Translations under genes and position numbers: made by a program | Notes under the pieces: model-generated | Database searches by the model: none | What the model saw: only the letters and a program-made list of their open reading frames with translations | Told to the model about the DNA's origin: nothing | Part shown: positions 31,238 through 40,624 of the stretch, piece by piece | Layout: each line of letters starts with the position of its first letter | Position numbering within the stretch: position 1 is the stretch's first letter | DNA from: Alteromonas sp. ALT199 | GTDB lineage: Bacteria > Pseudomonadota > Gammaproteobacteria > Enterobacterales > Alteromonadaceae | Length of the DNA stretch: 64,000 bases | Assembly (NCBI RefSeq): GCF_018619335.1 | Contig: NZ_JAHHDX010000084.1 | Span: 62,001-126,000, forward strand | Direction: 5' to 3'

Positions 31238-32093
31238 TCAATCTGTACATCATACAGCTAATCGCCCATTTAATTACGCTAATGGCTCTGTTAATACCGC
31301 TAATGGCCCACGTAATAACGCTAGCGGCTTTAGCCCCCAACTTTCGCACCAAGATATACAGCGTTACAGCAGGCAGCTTTTACTCGACTGTATTGACCAC
31401 GACGGTCAGCTTAATCTAGCGAACGCCCATGCCGTTATTGTGGGGCTGGGCGGCCTAGGAAGCTTAACAGCCCGATATTTAGCTGGCGCAGGTGTTGGTA
31501 ATATTACTTTGATAGACGGCGATACTGTCGACATCAGTAATTTGCAGCGCCAAGTTAGCTACAACGAAATGCACTTAGGCGAGCTTAAAGCCAAGTCGCT
31601 ATATAACGAACTTCGTAAAGTTAACTCTGATTTAAACATCCAGTTTAAAAGCAAGTTTGCTGATAGTAATAACTTACCAACCTTAATTTCATCAGCCACC
31701 TGTGTACTCGATTGCACTGACAATATTACGGTAAGACGGCAGATAAATGCGGCGACCTATCGCGCATCGATTCCACTTTTTATAGCGGCGGCAAGCGGGC
31801 TCACCTGGCAAGCGCTGAACTTGCCTCAAAACTCAGCGACCTGTGGTTGTTACGAGTGCCTAGTGAATAACATAGCCGTACGCGAAGACTGCCTGAGCAA
31901 AGGCGTACTTGGCCCCGTAGTTGGTATGGCAGCGTGCCATCAGGCAACACAAGCTTTGTTGTTTTTAGCAAAAGGGTTTAAGGCCGACATTAAATGGGGC
32001 CACTACCTAACCGGGAATGCTGGCTTAGGTTCCCTACAAAGCTTTGCATTACCCCCCTCTTCTACTTGTGAGGTTTGCAATGACACAAATTAA
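31230..32093 (+). CDS. thiF: ThiF, ThiS adenylyltransferase, with heptapeptide-repeat N-terminus
   Basis: A 287-residue E1-like enzyme that adenylates the C-terminus of ThiS. It has the nucleotide motif 'VIVGLGGLGS', 'DGDTVDISNLQRQ', the Asp of 'LDCTDN' and zinc-binding CxxC pairs ('CGCYEC' and 'CEVC'). The only usable start is TTG at 31230, inside the end of thiDE, with a perfect AGGAGG 4-5 bases upstream, which decides the start. Residues 8-35 are four 7-residue repeats (HTANRPF, NYANGSV, NTANGPR, NNASGFS), an Asn-rich tail that MoeB/ThiF proteins normally lack. Confidence 0.94.
31251..31334 (+). repeat. Four tandem 21-bp in-frame repeats at the thiF 5' end
   Basis: Four 21-base units encode 7-residue repeats. 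Units two to four start TAATTACGC, TAATACCGC and TAATAACGC and then continue TAATGGC or TAGCGGC; the first is more diverged. Being a multiple of three, copy changes would keep the frame. Confidence 0.75.
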
Positions 32094-32289
32094 AGTAAAC
32101 GTAAATAATCAACCTATGGACGTTATCTCGCCCATCTCACTTAGCGAGTTAATCGCCCTCAAACAACTGAATGACGACGGTGCCGCCATTGCTAAAAATG
32201 CCGCCATAGTGAGTAAAAAAGAATGGTCGACCACTTACCTTAAAGACAACGACACCGTTGATATCTTCACCCTAGTTGCAGGAGGCTAA
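32080..32289 (+). CDS. thiS: ThiS sulfur-carrier protein
   Basis: A 69-residue ubiquitin-like carrier ending in VAGG; the terminal Gly-Gly is adenylated by ThiF and turned into a thiocarboxylate that gives sulfur to the thiazole. The ATG at 32080 lies inside the 3' end of thiF and follows a GAGG ribosome site; an earlier in-frame ATG at 32044 is deep inside thiF and less likely. thiG starts two bases after the stop. Confidence 0.93.
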   Translation: MTQIKVNVNNQPMDVISPISLSELIALKQLNDDGAAIAKNAAIVSKKEWSTTYLKDNDTVDIFTLVAGG

Positions 32290-32290
32290 T

Positions 32291-33061
32291 ATGCTAACGC
32301 TTGCAAACCACACTTTTTCATCACGCCTTTTAACCGGTACAGGAAAGTTCAGCAACGCCGCCACTATGAAAGACGCAGTGGCCGCTGCACAAAGTAACAT
32401 TGTTACCTTAGCAATGAAGCGCGTGGCAAGTAATAGCGCGCAAGATGAAACGTTAACGGCGCTTCGAGAGTTAGGGGTTACCCTGCTGCCTAACACATCG
32501 GGGGCTAAAAATGCGCAAGAAGCTATATTTGCAGCAGAACTTTCTTATGAAGCGCTTGGTAGCCCATGGATAAAGTTGGAAATTCACCCTGACCAGCGCT
32601 ATTTGCTGCCCGACCCCATAGAAACCCTTCAGGCCGCTGAAGCACTAGTAAAAAAAGGGTTTAACGTACTGCCTTACTGTGGCGCAGACCCCGTTTTGTG
32701 TAAACGCCTAGAAGAAGTCGGCTGCTCCGCTGTTATGCCGTTAGGTGCCCCCATAGGTAGCAATCAGGGCTTACAAACTAAGCCTTTCTTGCAAATTATT
32801 GTTGATCAAGCCTCTATTCCGGTCATTGTAGATGCAGGTATCGGCAAGCCTAGTGAAGCCATGGCAGCTATGGAAATGGGCGTAGATGCAGTACTGGTAA
32901 ATACCGCCATCGCCACCGCCCAAAACCCTGTTGCTATGGCAGAGGCCTTTGCAAATGCTGTGGAAACAGGCCGAAAAGCATTTGAAGCAGGGCTTGGGGC
33001 AACATCTGATTTGGCGCAGCCCTCTAGCCCGCTTACTGCCTTTTTGGAGCCAGCGGTATGA
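32291..33061 (+). CDS. thiG: Thiazole synthase ThiG
   Basis: A 256-residue TIM-barrel enzyme that condenses DXP, dehydroglycine and ThiS-thiocarboxylate into the thiazole phosphate. The Schiff-base lysine is K95 in 'WIKLEIHPD'; 'LPNTSGA', '[12 protein letters not shown]' and '[11 protein letters not shown]' with 'VLVNTAIA' are the phosphate-binding parts. I use the ATG at 32291 with GGAGG at 32281; an ATG at 32276 would overlap thiS. The end overlaps thiH by four bases. Confidence 0.96.
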   Translation: MLTLANHTFSSRLLTGTGKFSNAATMKDAVAAAQSNIVTLAMKRVASNSAQDETLTALRELGVTLLPNTSGAKNAQEAIFAAELSYEALGSPWIKLEIHPDQRYLLPDPIETLQAAEALVKKGFNVLPYCGADPVLCKRLEEVGCSAVMPLGAPIGSNQGLQTKPFLQIIVDQASIPVIVDAGIGKPSEAMAAMEMGVDAVLVNTAIATAQNPVAMAEAFANAVETGRKAFEAGLGATSDLAQPSSPLTAFLEPAV

Positions 33062-34191
33062 AGGTAGCACGGGCGCTAATGCAGCAAGACTTAGCTCATC
33101 TAGCTATGTCAATTAACAGTAAAACCGCGAGCGATGTAGAGCGAGCGTTAAACGCTAATACACCTTCGTTAGATGACTTTATGGCGCTTATCTCACCTGC
33201 TGGCTCACATTACTTGGAAGCAATGGCAAGTCGCGCGCAAGCACTCACCCGCCACCGGTTCGGCAATACCATGCAGCTATTTGTGCCTTTGTACTTATCG
33301 AACCTGTGTGCCAACGAATGTACCTATTGCGGCTTTACCATGAGTAACAAAATAAAGCGCAAGACCCTATCTATAAGTGAAGTACTTACCGAAATCGAAG
33401 CTATTAAAGACATGGGCTTTTCTCAGGTGTTGCTGGTAACAGGCGAACACGAAACTAAGGTGGGCATGGACTATTTTGAGCAAACCCTCAGCGCCATTCG
33501 CGACAAGGTAAGCTACATCATGATGGAGGTGCAGCCATTAAAAAAAGAGCAATACGAAACCCTAAAGCACCAAGGGTTAGATGCTGTTTTAGTGTATCAA
33601 GAAACTTATTCGCCCCAGCAATACGCCAGCTACCATACCCGAGGTAAAAAGCAGGATTTTTTATGGCGATTAGAAGCCAGCGACCGCATAGGGCAAGCCG
33701 GTATAGATAAAATAGGTATAGGTGCGCTACTTGGTTTAGGTGACTGGAGAGTTGATAGTGCTATGACCGCCCTTCACGGCAAATTAATCCAGCAACATTA
33801 TTGGCAAAGCCGTGTATCTATTGCTTTTCCGCGTCTTAGAAGCTGCGAAGGTAATAGCACTGGCGGGAATGCGCTCACCAACAGCAAGCTGCCAAATGAG
33901 CGAGACCTGTTGCAGTTAATTTGCGCCCACCGCTTGTTCAACCCGCAAGCGGAGTTATCCCTGTCTACCCGCGAGTCGGCTGCGTTTAGAGACGGCGTAA
34001 TGCCGCTCGGTATCACATCGATGAGCGCTGCGTCACAAACTCAGCCCGGCGGTTACAGTGAACCTTCACAGGCACTAAATCAGTTTGATATTGATGACAG
34101 TCGCTCGGTGCCAGAAGTGGTAAACGCGATTGCAAGGAAAGGGCTAGAGCCTGTTTGGAAGGATTGGATGCCCTTTGAAGTACGTGTTTAG
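33058..34191 (+). CDS. thiH: 2-iminoacetate synthase ThiH (radical SAM tyrosine lyase)
   Basis: A 377-residue radical-SAM enzyme that cleaves tyrosine to dehydroglycine and p-cresol. The cluster motif CxxxCxxC is C84-C88-C91 in '[12 protein letters not shown]'. 'LVTGEHE', 'EVQPL' and 'YQETY' are family features, and the C-terminal BATS domain ends the protein. Choice of ThiH over the oxygen-dependent ThiO means the thiazole branch here needs an oxygen-sensitive step. Last gene of the thiamine operon. Confidence 0.95.
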   Translation: MKVARALMQQDLAHLAMSINSKTASDVERALNANTPSLDDFMALISPAGSHYLEAMASRAQALTRHRFGNTMQLFVPLYLSNLCANECTYCGFTMSNKIKRKTLSISEVLTEIEAIKDMGFSQVLLVTGEHETKVGMDYFEQTLSAIRDKVSYIMMEVQPLKKEQYETLKHQGLDAVLVYQETYSPQQYASYHTRGKKQDFLWRLEASDRIGQAGIDKIGIGALLGLGDWRVDSAMTALHGKLIQQHYWQSRVSIAFPRLRSCEGNSTGGNALTNSKLPNERDLLQLICAHRLFNPQAELSLSTRESAAFRDGVMPLGITSMSAASQTQPGGYSEPSQALNQFDIDDSRSVPEVVNAIARKGLEPVWKDWMPFEVRV

Positions 34192-34297
34192 GCTTACTAC
34201 ACTGGATGCCTACTAACGCTCAAGGCATGATTAAAGCGCTGATTTATAGCCCATCAAACATTAGTTTTTTTAAGGCAAAATAAATAAAAAATTTGTT

Positions 34298-34326
34298 TTG
34301 CTTTCCCGTAAAACCCTCCGTAGAAT
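34298..34326 (+). promoter_or_regulatory. Sigma-70-type promoter in front of a terminator
   Basis: TTGCTT (34298-34303) and TAGAAT (34321-34326) are separated by exactly 17 bases, a good -35/-10 pair. A transcript would begin near 34333 and meet the hairpin at 34340 almost at once, which looks like an attenuator or a very short RNA ahead of the ThrE-like gene. Confidence 0.55.
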
Positions 34327-34339
34327 CCGCCCAAATTTT

Positions 34340-34372
34340 AGCCAGACGCTATTTTTAAGCGTCTGGCTTTTT
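34340..34372 (+). terminator. Intrinsic terminator upstream of the ThrE-like gene
   Basis: GCCAGACGC pairs perfectly with GCGTCTGGC around a 9-base AT loop and is followed by TTTTT. It can end the thiamine operon transcript and also attenuate transcripts from the promoter at 34298. Confidence 0.9.
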
Positions 34373-34420
34373 CGTCTTATTTATCCCATATTACATTTAT
34401 CAGAAGTTAAGGAATTGGCG

Positions 34421-35647
34421 TTGGATACTTTTGAATTTATTCAAATTCGAAAATTTATTGTGAAGCTTGGAAAAATGCTTCACAAATACGGTACGCCTGC
34501 ATTTCGGCTAGAGGCCTACCTTGGCGACGTGGCAGAGTATTTAGGCGTACATGCTTCTTTTATCTCTACTCCAACCTCGCTCACTTTTGTAATCTGGAGC
34601 GACCGTCACGAAGACGAATACAACCACTCGGCGCGATTACAGCCAGGCGATTTAGATATGAACGCGCTGTCGCTAACCGACGAATTAGCTAGCGAGCTAT
34701 TATCGGGAAACCTTTCGCTAACTGAAGCCGATAAGCGTCTAAATGAAATAGATGCGATGGGCAGCCCCTACGGCAAATTATCTACCGGAACGGCGTTTGC
34801 CATGGCCACGGGCGCATTCGCTATGCTAATGGGTGCAAGCTGGAGCGAAATTGGCTGGTCTGCGGCACTGGGCATTATAGCCTACCTGTGGACCTTATGG
34901 GCAGAGCGCTCGAAGCGCGTAAACCTAATGCTAGAACCTGTTACGGCATTCGTAGGCGGCATTTTAACCTGCGCCATAAGCCAGTATGTTGACCCGGGAA
35001 TTAACATTCCCTTGGTTGTGCTTTCATCGGTCATTGTATTTGTGCCTGGGCTTGCGCTGACGATGGGCTTAGCGGAACTATCTTCCCGTAACATGGTGTC
35101 GGGCACAGCCCGCACTATGGACGCCATTATGCAGTTATTCAAACTGTATTTCGGTGCGTTTTTGGGTGTTTCGGTAGGCTTTAGCGTATTTGGTGAAAAC
35201 GTGTATACCCCGGCTGAATCGTTGCCTTACTGGGCAACTTGGCTTGCTGTGTTTTTACTTTGTATTGCGCTTGTTGCGATATTTAGAACCCGTATTAAAC
35301 ACATCCCGTGGGCACTGGCAGCTGCATTTATTGCCTATAGCGCAACGGCGTGGAGCTCTGATTACATGAGCCCCGGGCTAGGTGCATTCGTAGGTGCGTT
35401 TGCATTAGGTATTTTTGCTAACGCGTTTACGCGCATTGCCAATCAGCCTGCGACTATTGTGGCTATGCACGGGCTTATCGTACTGGTGCCTGGGTCTAAA
35501 ACCTATATTGGCTTGAATTCGTTTATGACCGGCCAAGACTTTGTAAAAGCCGATCATTTGGGCCAAGAAGTGTTTCTGATCTTTATGTCGCTAGTGGCTG
35601 GGCTTATCTTTGCTAACGTGGTTATGCCCACCAAAAAAGCCCTGTAA
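34421..35647 (+). CDS. ThrE/DUF1212-family threonine/serine exporter-like protein
   Basis: A 408-residue membrane protein. The soluble N-terminal part ('KLGKMLHKYGTPAFRLEAYLGDVAEYLG') is typical of ThrE; then about ten hydrophobic segments make two membrane halves (ThrE and the second ThrE-like domain). Members export threonine and serine in Corynebacterium; here the substrate is unproven. I start at TTG 34421, preceded by AAGGA at seven bases, because the frame open to 34298 would code through a promoter and an intrinsic terminator. ATG at 34473 is a later option but would cut the conserved N-terminal helix. Confidence 0.8.
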   Translation: MDTFEFIQIRKFIVKLGKMLHKYGTPAFRLEAYLGDVAEYLGVHASFISTPTSLTFVIWSDRHEDEYNHSARLQPGDLDMNALSLTDELASELLSGNLSLTEADKRLNEIDAMGSPYGKLSTGTAFAMATGAFAMLMGASWSEIGWSAALGIIAYLWTLWAERSKRVNLMLEPVTAFVGGILTCAISQYVDPGINIPLVVLSSVIVFVPGLALTMGLAELSSRNMVSGTARTMDAIMQLFKLYFGAFLGVSVGFSVFGENVYTPAESLPYWATWLAVFLLCIALVAIFRTRIKHIPWALAAAFIAYSATAWSSDYMSPGLGAFVGAFALGIFANAFTRIANQPATIVAMHGLIVLVPGSKTYIGLNSFMTGQDFVKADHLGQEVFLIFMSLVAGLIFANVVMPTKKAL

Positions 35648-35778
35648 CAGCCTTTCTCGCGGGGCCGCCTCGGGAAACCTCACTTTTAATGCTCGAGTTG
35701 ATTACGCTACCTTGTAAGAGGCAGATTTTCCTAAATAAGCATAAAAAACAGCTTCAAAATGTAGCGTAGCTAGAAGCG

Positions 35779-36276
35779 CTATTTAAGCAGCTTGATTAGC
35801 GCTCTTCCTAAGCGAGCGTTAAGCGCACCTGCGGCAATGGCTTCAGCCGAGTTTTCCATAAACTTGGCTGACAAGCTACCGCCAATTTGATTAGCCACTT
35901 CGTCGGTAGCTAAGTCGAATACGCCCTGCGCTGCAATGTTTTGCGCCAATACTTTTAGCAGTTTCCAGTTTCCCGCTGTGCTTGGCCTTAACCCGTATAC
36001 TCGCGCCATGCGGCGAATGGTGCGAAAACTAATCCATACTACGGCAGAGGTTTGAATAAGGTTGTTAGGGCTAATAAATGCCAGGCTTCCTGCGGTTACC
36101 GATTCTTTATTTAACACCTTATGTGCTTTTTCCTGCACTGGCTTCAATACCGTATCTTCGTAAAGGCCAAGTCGCTCAGGCCCCGTCATGTCATCTTGAA
36201 GCTGCTGTTTGTAGCGGTCAAAACAATGCGCCGCGTAAGAGCTTCGAGAAAAGCGTTTGCCGTGCTGATTTAACAC
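35779..36276 (-). CDS. ycjF: YcjF C-terminal half (DUF697-type), separate frame
   Basis: 165 residues that match the C-terminal part of YcjF/TIGR01620 proteins: 'YEDTVLKPVQEKAHKVLNKESV', 'SPNNLIQTSAVVWISFRTIRRMARVYG' (hydrophobic) and a Gly/Ala-rich end 'GALNARLGRALIKLL'. The start is GTG at 36276, which overlaps the stop of the N-terminal half as GTGTTAA. Adding one C to the CCC just before it would fuse the two halves into one 359-residue protein, close to the 353 residues of E. coli YcjF. So it is either a one-base frameshift or a coupled split gene. Confidence 0.7.
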   Translation of the reverse strand: MLNQHGKRFSRSSYAAHCFDRYKQQLQDDMTGPERLGLYEDTVLKPVQEKAHKVLNKESVTAGSLAFISPNNLIQTSAVVWISFRTIRRMARVYGLRPSTAGNWKLLKVLAQNIAAQGVFDLATDEVANQIGGSLSAKFMENSAEAIAAGALNARLGRALIKLLK

Positions 36277-36854
36277 GGGTCTATTTGTTGCGGCGATGTT
36301 TCACTTCCTTTATTAGCCAGCAAATCTCGAATAACGCTGGCATCTTCCATCGCTGTGTTTACTTGCTTATAGCCACGCCACTCTTTAAAGCTTAGAAAGC
36401 TAAAACAGCTAACAAACCCCACCAGCAGCGCACCTAAAACGCCTGTTCCAATGGGATGCTCAGAAGCGTTCGCGGCAAGGGTGGTGTAGGCTTCAAATAC
36501 AAAAAAGCCAATTAACGAAACAACACCAAAACCCAAGGTTGCTGCACCTAACGAAAAGCCACCTTTTTTCGCTTCTACTTCCCAGACGTCTTCGGTGACT
36601 TGCTGTGGAAGCTTGGTTTCAGGCTGCGCGATATCTAAAGTTTGCGTTTTCACTTTGGTTTTGTACTGCGGCTTGTTTACTTCACTACTATTTTGCTCGC
36701 CCTGAGATGCTGTTTGAGATTTCGGGTTTGCTTCATCTTGCTGATCGCTATTTGCGCCATAAAGCGCTTCGCTTCTGATATTGGGCGAGTTGCTAATATC
36801 GGACGAGCGAGGCGGCTCTGGGCTTTCGTCAAATGTATAAGGTTTATCGCTCAT
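36270..36854 (-). CDS. ycjF: YcjF N-terminal half, membrane anchored
   Basis: 194 residues: a long polar, probably disordered N-terminus (1-100), two hydrophobic helices (about 105-128 and 138-158) and the conserved 'SFKEWRGYKQVNTAMEDASVIRDLL' region where YcjF continues into its C-terminal domain. Here the frame stops after 'SPQQIDPC'. The start overlaps the end of ycjX by four bases, the normal ycjX-ycjF operon. The pair is linked to envelope stress in enterics; its biochemical role is unknown. Confidence 0.75.
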   Translation of the reverse strand: MSDKPYTFDESPEPPRSSDISNSPNIRSEALYGANSDQQDEANPKSQTASQGEQNSSEVNKPQYKTKVKTQTLDIAQPETKLPQQVTEDVWEVEAKKGGFSLGAATLGFGVVSLIGFFVFEAYTTLAANASEHPIGTGVLGALLVGFVSCFSFLSFKEWRGYKQVNTAMEDASVIRDLLANKGSETSPQQIDPC

Positions 36855-38242
36855 TCTTGCTCTCCTTTGCCCAGTAAAAACTGAAGCAATCTGTCTACGC
36901 CCTTGCCCGCTAAAATACGCGCTTTGAAATCACTCGGCACACTTACATTAGGTACCGGGAAGTGACTGCCCTCTTCCATATCTTTTAATGTACGGGGTAT
37001 GGGTTCAAACGTAGATTCTACATAACGGCCATCGGTATCTTTGTAACGAATAGCGTCTGGGTTACTGCCGTCGTCAGTGACTTGCATGCTAGACACCAAA
37101 AAGTGTTCAAACTGAATAGGTTTTCCATCGAACCGTGCTCTGGCTCCCTCTGTAATTTGGGTGAGCAAGTTAAGTAAGTTTACGCGCTGATTTACCGGCA
37201 CTAAGTCAGACTTAGTGGCAACAAACGCCACTTTTCCTATCTGTTCTTTTTTCAATATATTGCGGGAAAACCAAGTACTTTGACCGTACACAAAAGTATC
37301 GGCCAAGTGACTTAACGTTTCTTTTAACTGATACAAATGCTGTCTGCTGTGGTTAAGCCCTTCAAACAAATCCACAAGAATAATTTGCTTATCGGTTTCT
37401 TTGAAAATGGACTGCTTTAAAGGTGTTAGCCAAGCACTTTGAAACTTCGAAAAATGCTTATCAAATATTTTAAACCACGGGTGCGACACGTCGCTGGTAA
37501 TGCTAGAAGGCAGCGGCGTAAAGCCAAAAGCCTGCCAATCAAAATCGCTCGACTCCAATAAAAAACTGCCCGGCTGAAGCAAGGATATGCCGTTAGCTTT
37601 AGCCTCAACCAAATAATCACGGTAGGCGTTAACAAGCAGCTGAATGCGCTGTTCCGTGGGCTCTTGTTCAAAATCAAACTGATTAACAAAAGCTTTCCAC
37701 TGGCTTGCAAAGTATTGCTGCGGCCCGCTGCTAAGCTGCGCCCATGCAGAGTCTGACCAATGAGCATAGGTTTTACTTAACATGGGAATATCGGTAACCC
37801 ACTCGCCAGGATAGTCAATGAATTCAAACACAACTTCGCTATGGGGCAAAACATGACGCTTAAGTGAAGCGGTTTCTTTTAAACGTACCACTAACTTAAA
37901 GCCAAACGCTTCTTCAGTAGCCTTAGGCCACTGGCCGTTTTCAAGATCAGCAATATTCTGCAAATGCGGAAAGGGTTTATAGCCTTCAATGGGCGCTATG
38001 CGCATATCAAGCACCTGGGAAGGTGGTAAATATCGCAGCAACGGTAGACAGGCATAGCCCTCTTCACTTCGGCTTTTCAGCATGGTGATAAGGCTGGTGA
38101 ACAGCATAGATTTACCACTTCGACTTAGCCCGGTAATAGTGAAGCGGTGCGTTTCTTTGTTAAACGCACTGCTAAGTTTGTCGCCAGTTAGCGACGCCAT
38201 AGCCCGAGTTTTGTCAAAAAGTGTAGCGATGTTTTTCTGCAT
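36851..38242 (-). CDS. ycjX: YcjX-like P-loop ATPase/GTPase (DUF463)
   Basis: 463 residues with a P-loop 'GLSRSGKS' (about 38-45), 'FIDYPGEW' as the Walker B/G3-like site and 'FVATKSDLV' resembling the NKxD specificity loop. The whole length matches DUF463/YcjX proteins. Members are stress-induced nucleotide-hydrolysing proteins of unknown target that occur next to ycjF. No signal peptide; probably peripheral at the inner membrane through YcjF. Confidence 0.9.
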   Translation of the reverse strand: MQKNIATLFDKTRAMASLTGDKLSSAFNKETHRFTITGLSRSGKSMLFTSLITMLKSRSEEGYACLPLLRYLPPSQVLDMRIAPIEGYKPFPHLQNIADLENGQWPKATEEAFGFKLVVRLKETASLKRHVLPHSEVVFEFIDYPGEWVTDIPMLSKTYAHWSDSAWAQLSSGPQQYFASQWKAFVNQFDFEQEPTEQRIQLLVNAYRDYLVEAKANGISLLQPGSFLLESSDFDWQAFGFTPLPSSITSDVSHPWFKIFDKHFSKFQSAWLTPLKQSIFKETDKQIILVDLFEGLNHSRQHLYQLKETLSHLADTFVYGQSTWFSRNILKKEQIGKVAFVATKSDLVPVNQRVNLLNLLTQITEGARARFDGKPIQFEHFLVSSMQVTDDGSNPDAIRYKDTDGRYVESTFEPIPRTLKDMEEGSHFPVPNVSVPSDFKARILAGKGVDRLLQFLLGKGEQE

Positions 38243-38469
38243 TATTGTTTTGTGTTCTGCCTTTGCAGCTCCTATAGCTTTAAACCTATACCTTTGAACC
38301 TATTACCATGAAGATAAGGTGCCGCGAGAGCAGTTTTCACTTCATTGCCCTCACTTTAGCATAGCGTTAGCGATATAAGAGTAATGCGGTTTCGTAGGGG
38401 AAAAGCAAGGGCAGTGCCATTTAAACACACCGTTTAGCAAAACAAGCCGCGCTATCTACAGCCTGATAA

Positions 38470-39231
38470 TTAATGTTCACGAGTTTGATTAAAAAGCTTC
38501 TTCTTTATACGGTTTTTACTGGAGTGCCAGTGGTTCTTAGGTTTGCGAGGTGCGTTCTCGATAACGTGCTCAAAATCAATATCCGACTTTTTAGTTGGCG
38601 GCACGTGCGCGCAAAAGAATGTATCAATTTGTGACTGAGCTAGCTTTTTTAAGCTTTCGCGATATTGGTTTGGGTGACACAAAGGATACGGTGGTACTAG
38701 CTCACCTTTCACCTGAACCAAAACATCGGCAATGTAAGCCTGCTGCGTAGGTATGTGCTGAAGCGTTAAGTCATGATCGGTATGGCCTGGCGTGTACATT
38801 ACCTGCCAATCGGGAAAACCCGGCAAAAGCTGATTGTCGGCAAGCGTGATATCTGGCGCTAAAATCGGGTTGTACCAAATGGGCATTTTTGGTTTGCCGA
38901 TACGGTTTGCCACCCACCAGGTTAACAGCAAATCAATACAGTGAGCGGTACGCCCAGCGAAGCCTGCATACCAGTTGATAGCTTTGGGGTGAGAGGCCAC
39001 CTGTGCCCCTGTGCGCTTACGCAATTCAATGGCGCCACCAGCATGATCGGGGTGCATGTGGGTAACGGCGATAAGCTTTAGGTCTGTTAACGGGCGGCCA
39101 AGGGTTTGCGTGATGTACTGACACACATTGTCTACGTCGGCTCGACTACAGCCATCAAGCAACAGCAAGCCACTGTTGTCTTCAACAAGATAAATATGCT
39201 GTATGTAGCCTGATAATGTGTGAATTTTCAT
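38470..39231 (-). CDS. Metallo-beta-lactamase-fold hydrolase
   Basis: 253 residues with the MBL metal motif 'THMHPDHAGG' (HxHxDH), then the third-metal-ligand His in 'TPGHTDHD', the bridging Asp in 'YIADVL' and a late His in 'FFCAHV'. The fold binds two metal ions and hydrolyses thioesters, lactones or similar. No signal peptide. It lies between ycjX and a LysR gene on the same strand; substrate unknown. The C-terminal 35 residues are strongly basic. Confidence 0.87.
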   Translation of the reverse strand: MKIHTLSGYIQHIYLVEDNSGLLLLDGCSRADVDNVCQYITQTLGRPLTDLKLIAVTHMHPDHAGGAIELRKRTGAQVASHPKAINWYAGFAGRTAHCIDLLLTWWVANRIGKPKMPIWYNPILAPDITLADNQLLPGFPDWQVMYTPGHTDHDLTLQHIPTQQAYIADVLVQVKGELVPPYPLCHPNQYRESLKKLAQSQIDTFFCAHVPPTKKSDIDFEHVIENAPRKPKNHWHSSKNRIKKKLFNQTREH

Positions 39232-39422
39232 TACTACTTCCTTTTCACCCGAACCTGCAGCGCTTGCTAAAAGTACTTCGTAAGAAGCACGCGCACTTAC
39301 TTCTACCCACTTTCAAAACCATCACAGCCTTTTACTATAAAGTCGCGAAGCACCACAATGCACAAACACTTTGCTGGTATTCGCCTTTCCCCAGCGACGA
39401 GTGGTATAAACCTTATCAAAAC

Positions 39423-40358
39423 CTATCTGGTATGACCAGATTCAGCAAACAAGTGTAGCATCAAATCCCGTAGCCACATCAATCCTGGCTCGCCTTCTTG
39501 TTGGCTATGCCAGTAAAGGTGTGTTTCCAGTGCGGGTATTTGATAAGGGAGTTTAGTGCTGATCAAGTTATCGTCGCTTACTGCATCGGCCACCGAACCC
39601 GGCAAAGTTAATAGCGCCTCAGTATTTGCCACCACATCTGCCGCAGCGCGATAGTTCTGGCAGCGCCACAAAGAGGGCCGACTTACGCCTAGCTGTTGCA
39701 GCGCAATTTCTTCCACCGACGCACCTTTAGCACGATTAGACACCGTAATATGACGGGCCGTTACATACTTTTTCTTATCTAAATTCTTTGCCAGAGAGTT
39801 TTGCTTATTCATAAGCACTTTGTAAGTATCGCGACGTAACAGCGAATGTGAAATAGGCGCGGCAACGGCACGACCAATATCAATAACTAAATGAAGATTT
39901 CGATTTGATAGGTCTGCCAACATGGTATCGCGATGTAAGCGGGTACTTACTATTTCGATATTGGGCGCTTGTTTTTCTAACGTAGATAACAATACAGGTA
40001 ACACACCTAACTCTAACGACTCCTGCATGGCAACAACAAAGCGCTGGTGACTGTGTAGCGGGTCAAAATTGGTAAACTCGCCTAATGCCTTTCGAATATC
40101 ACCCAGGGCTTTTAAGATAGCGGGCGCTAACCGTTCACAGGCAGCGGTAGGCAACATGCTTTGTTTTTCTTTTACAAAAAGCGGGTCGCCTAAAATATCT
40201 CGAAATCTACGCATGGCATGACTTACTGCCGACGGCGTAATGTGCAGCGCTTCGGCCACGCGGGTCATGTTTCTATGCTGCCAGAGTGCTTCGAAAACCT
40301 TGAGTAAGTTCAAATCTAGCTTTTCAAATTGCCTGTTTTCTAACACTCGCAACACCAT
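39423..40358 (-). CDS. LysR-family transcriptional regulator
   Basis: A 311-residue regulator. The N-terminal winged HTH 'LDLNLLKVFEALWQHRNMTRVAEALHITPSAVSHAMRRFRDILGDPLF' is split here as seen around residues 15-62, followed by a LysR effector domain. It is divergent from the acyl-CoA dehydrogenase gene with 266 bases between the starts, so control of that gene is likely. The effector is unknown; a fatty-acyl or CoA-linked metabolite is a guess. Confidence 0.92.
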   Translation of the reverse strand: MVLRVLENRQFEKLDLNLLKVFEALWQHRNMTRVAEALHITPSAVSHAMRRFRDILGDPLFVKEKQSMLPTAACERLAPAILKALGDIRKALGEFTNFDPLHSHQRFVVAMQESLELGVLPVLLSTLEKQAPNIEIVSTRLHRDTMLADLSNRNLHLVIDIGRAVAAPISHSLLRRDTYKVLMNKQNSLAKNLDKKKYVTARHITVSNRAKGASVEEIALQQLGVSRPSLWRCQNYRAAADVVANTEALLTLPGSVADAVSDDNLISTKLPYQIPALETHLYWHSQQEGEPGLMWLRDLMLHLFAESGHTR

Positions 40359-40624
40359 GAATATAATTCACACCATTTGAGGATTATATTTCATTTCATT
40401 CACCAATCAAGTTTCATTATTATGCGTTTAACGAATAGTTTGCATGCCTTCTCGATTACCAATCTTCATTGCTTTGTAAGCGGAGCAAGCTGCCCGAATA
40501 GGCGATATGAAGCTTTAACCCGCTGCTTTTAAGCATTGAAGTTTGCGGCTTTTAAGCGACGTTAAATGCGCGATGCGAAACAAAACGCTAATTTTAAGTG
40601 CAAAACAAATTAAAAAGGTGCCCT

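Noticed and set aside
34298-34420. Longer ThrE-like protein starting at 34298
   Set aside because: It would code through a promoter and a perfect intrinsic terminator; the TTG at 34421 has a good ribosome site.
39216-39458. 80-codon plus-strand frame between the MBL and LysR genes
   Set aside because: It overlaps the ends of both genes, lacks a ribosome site and looks like no family.
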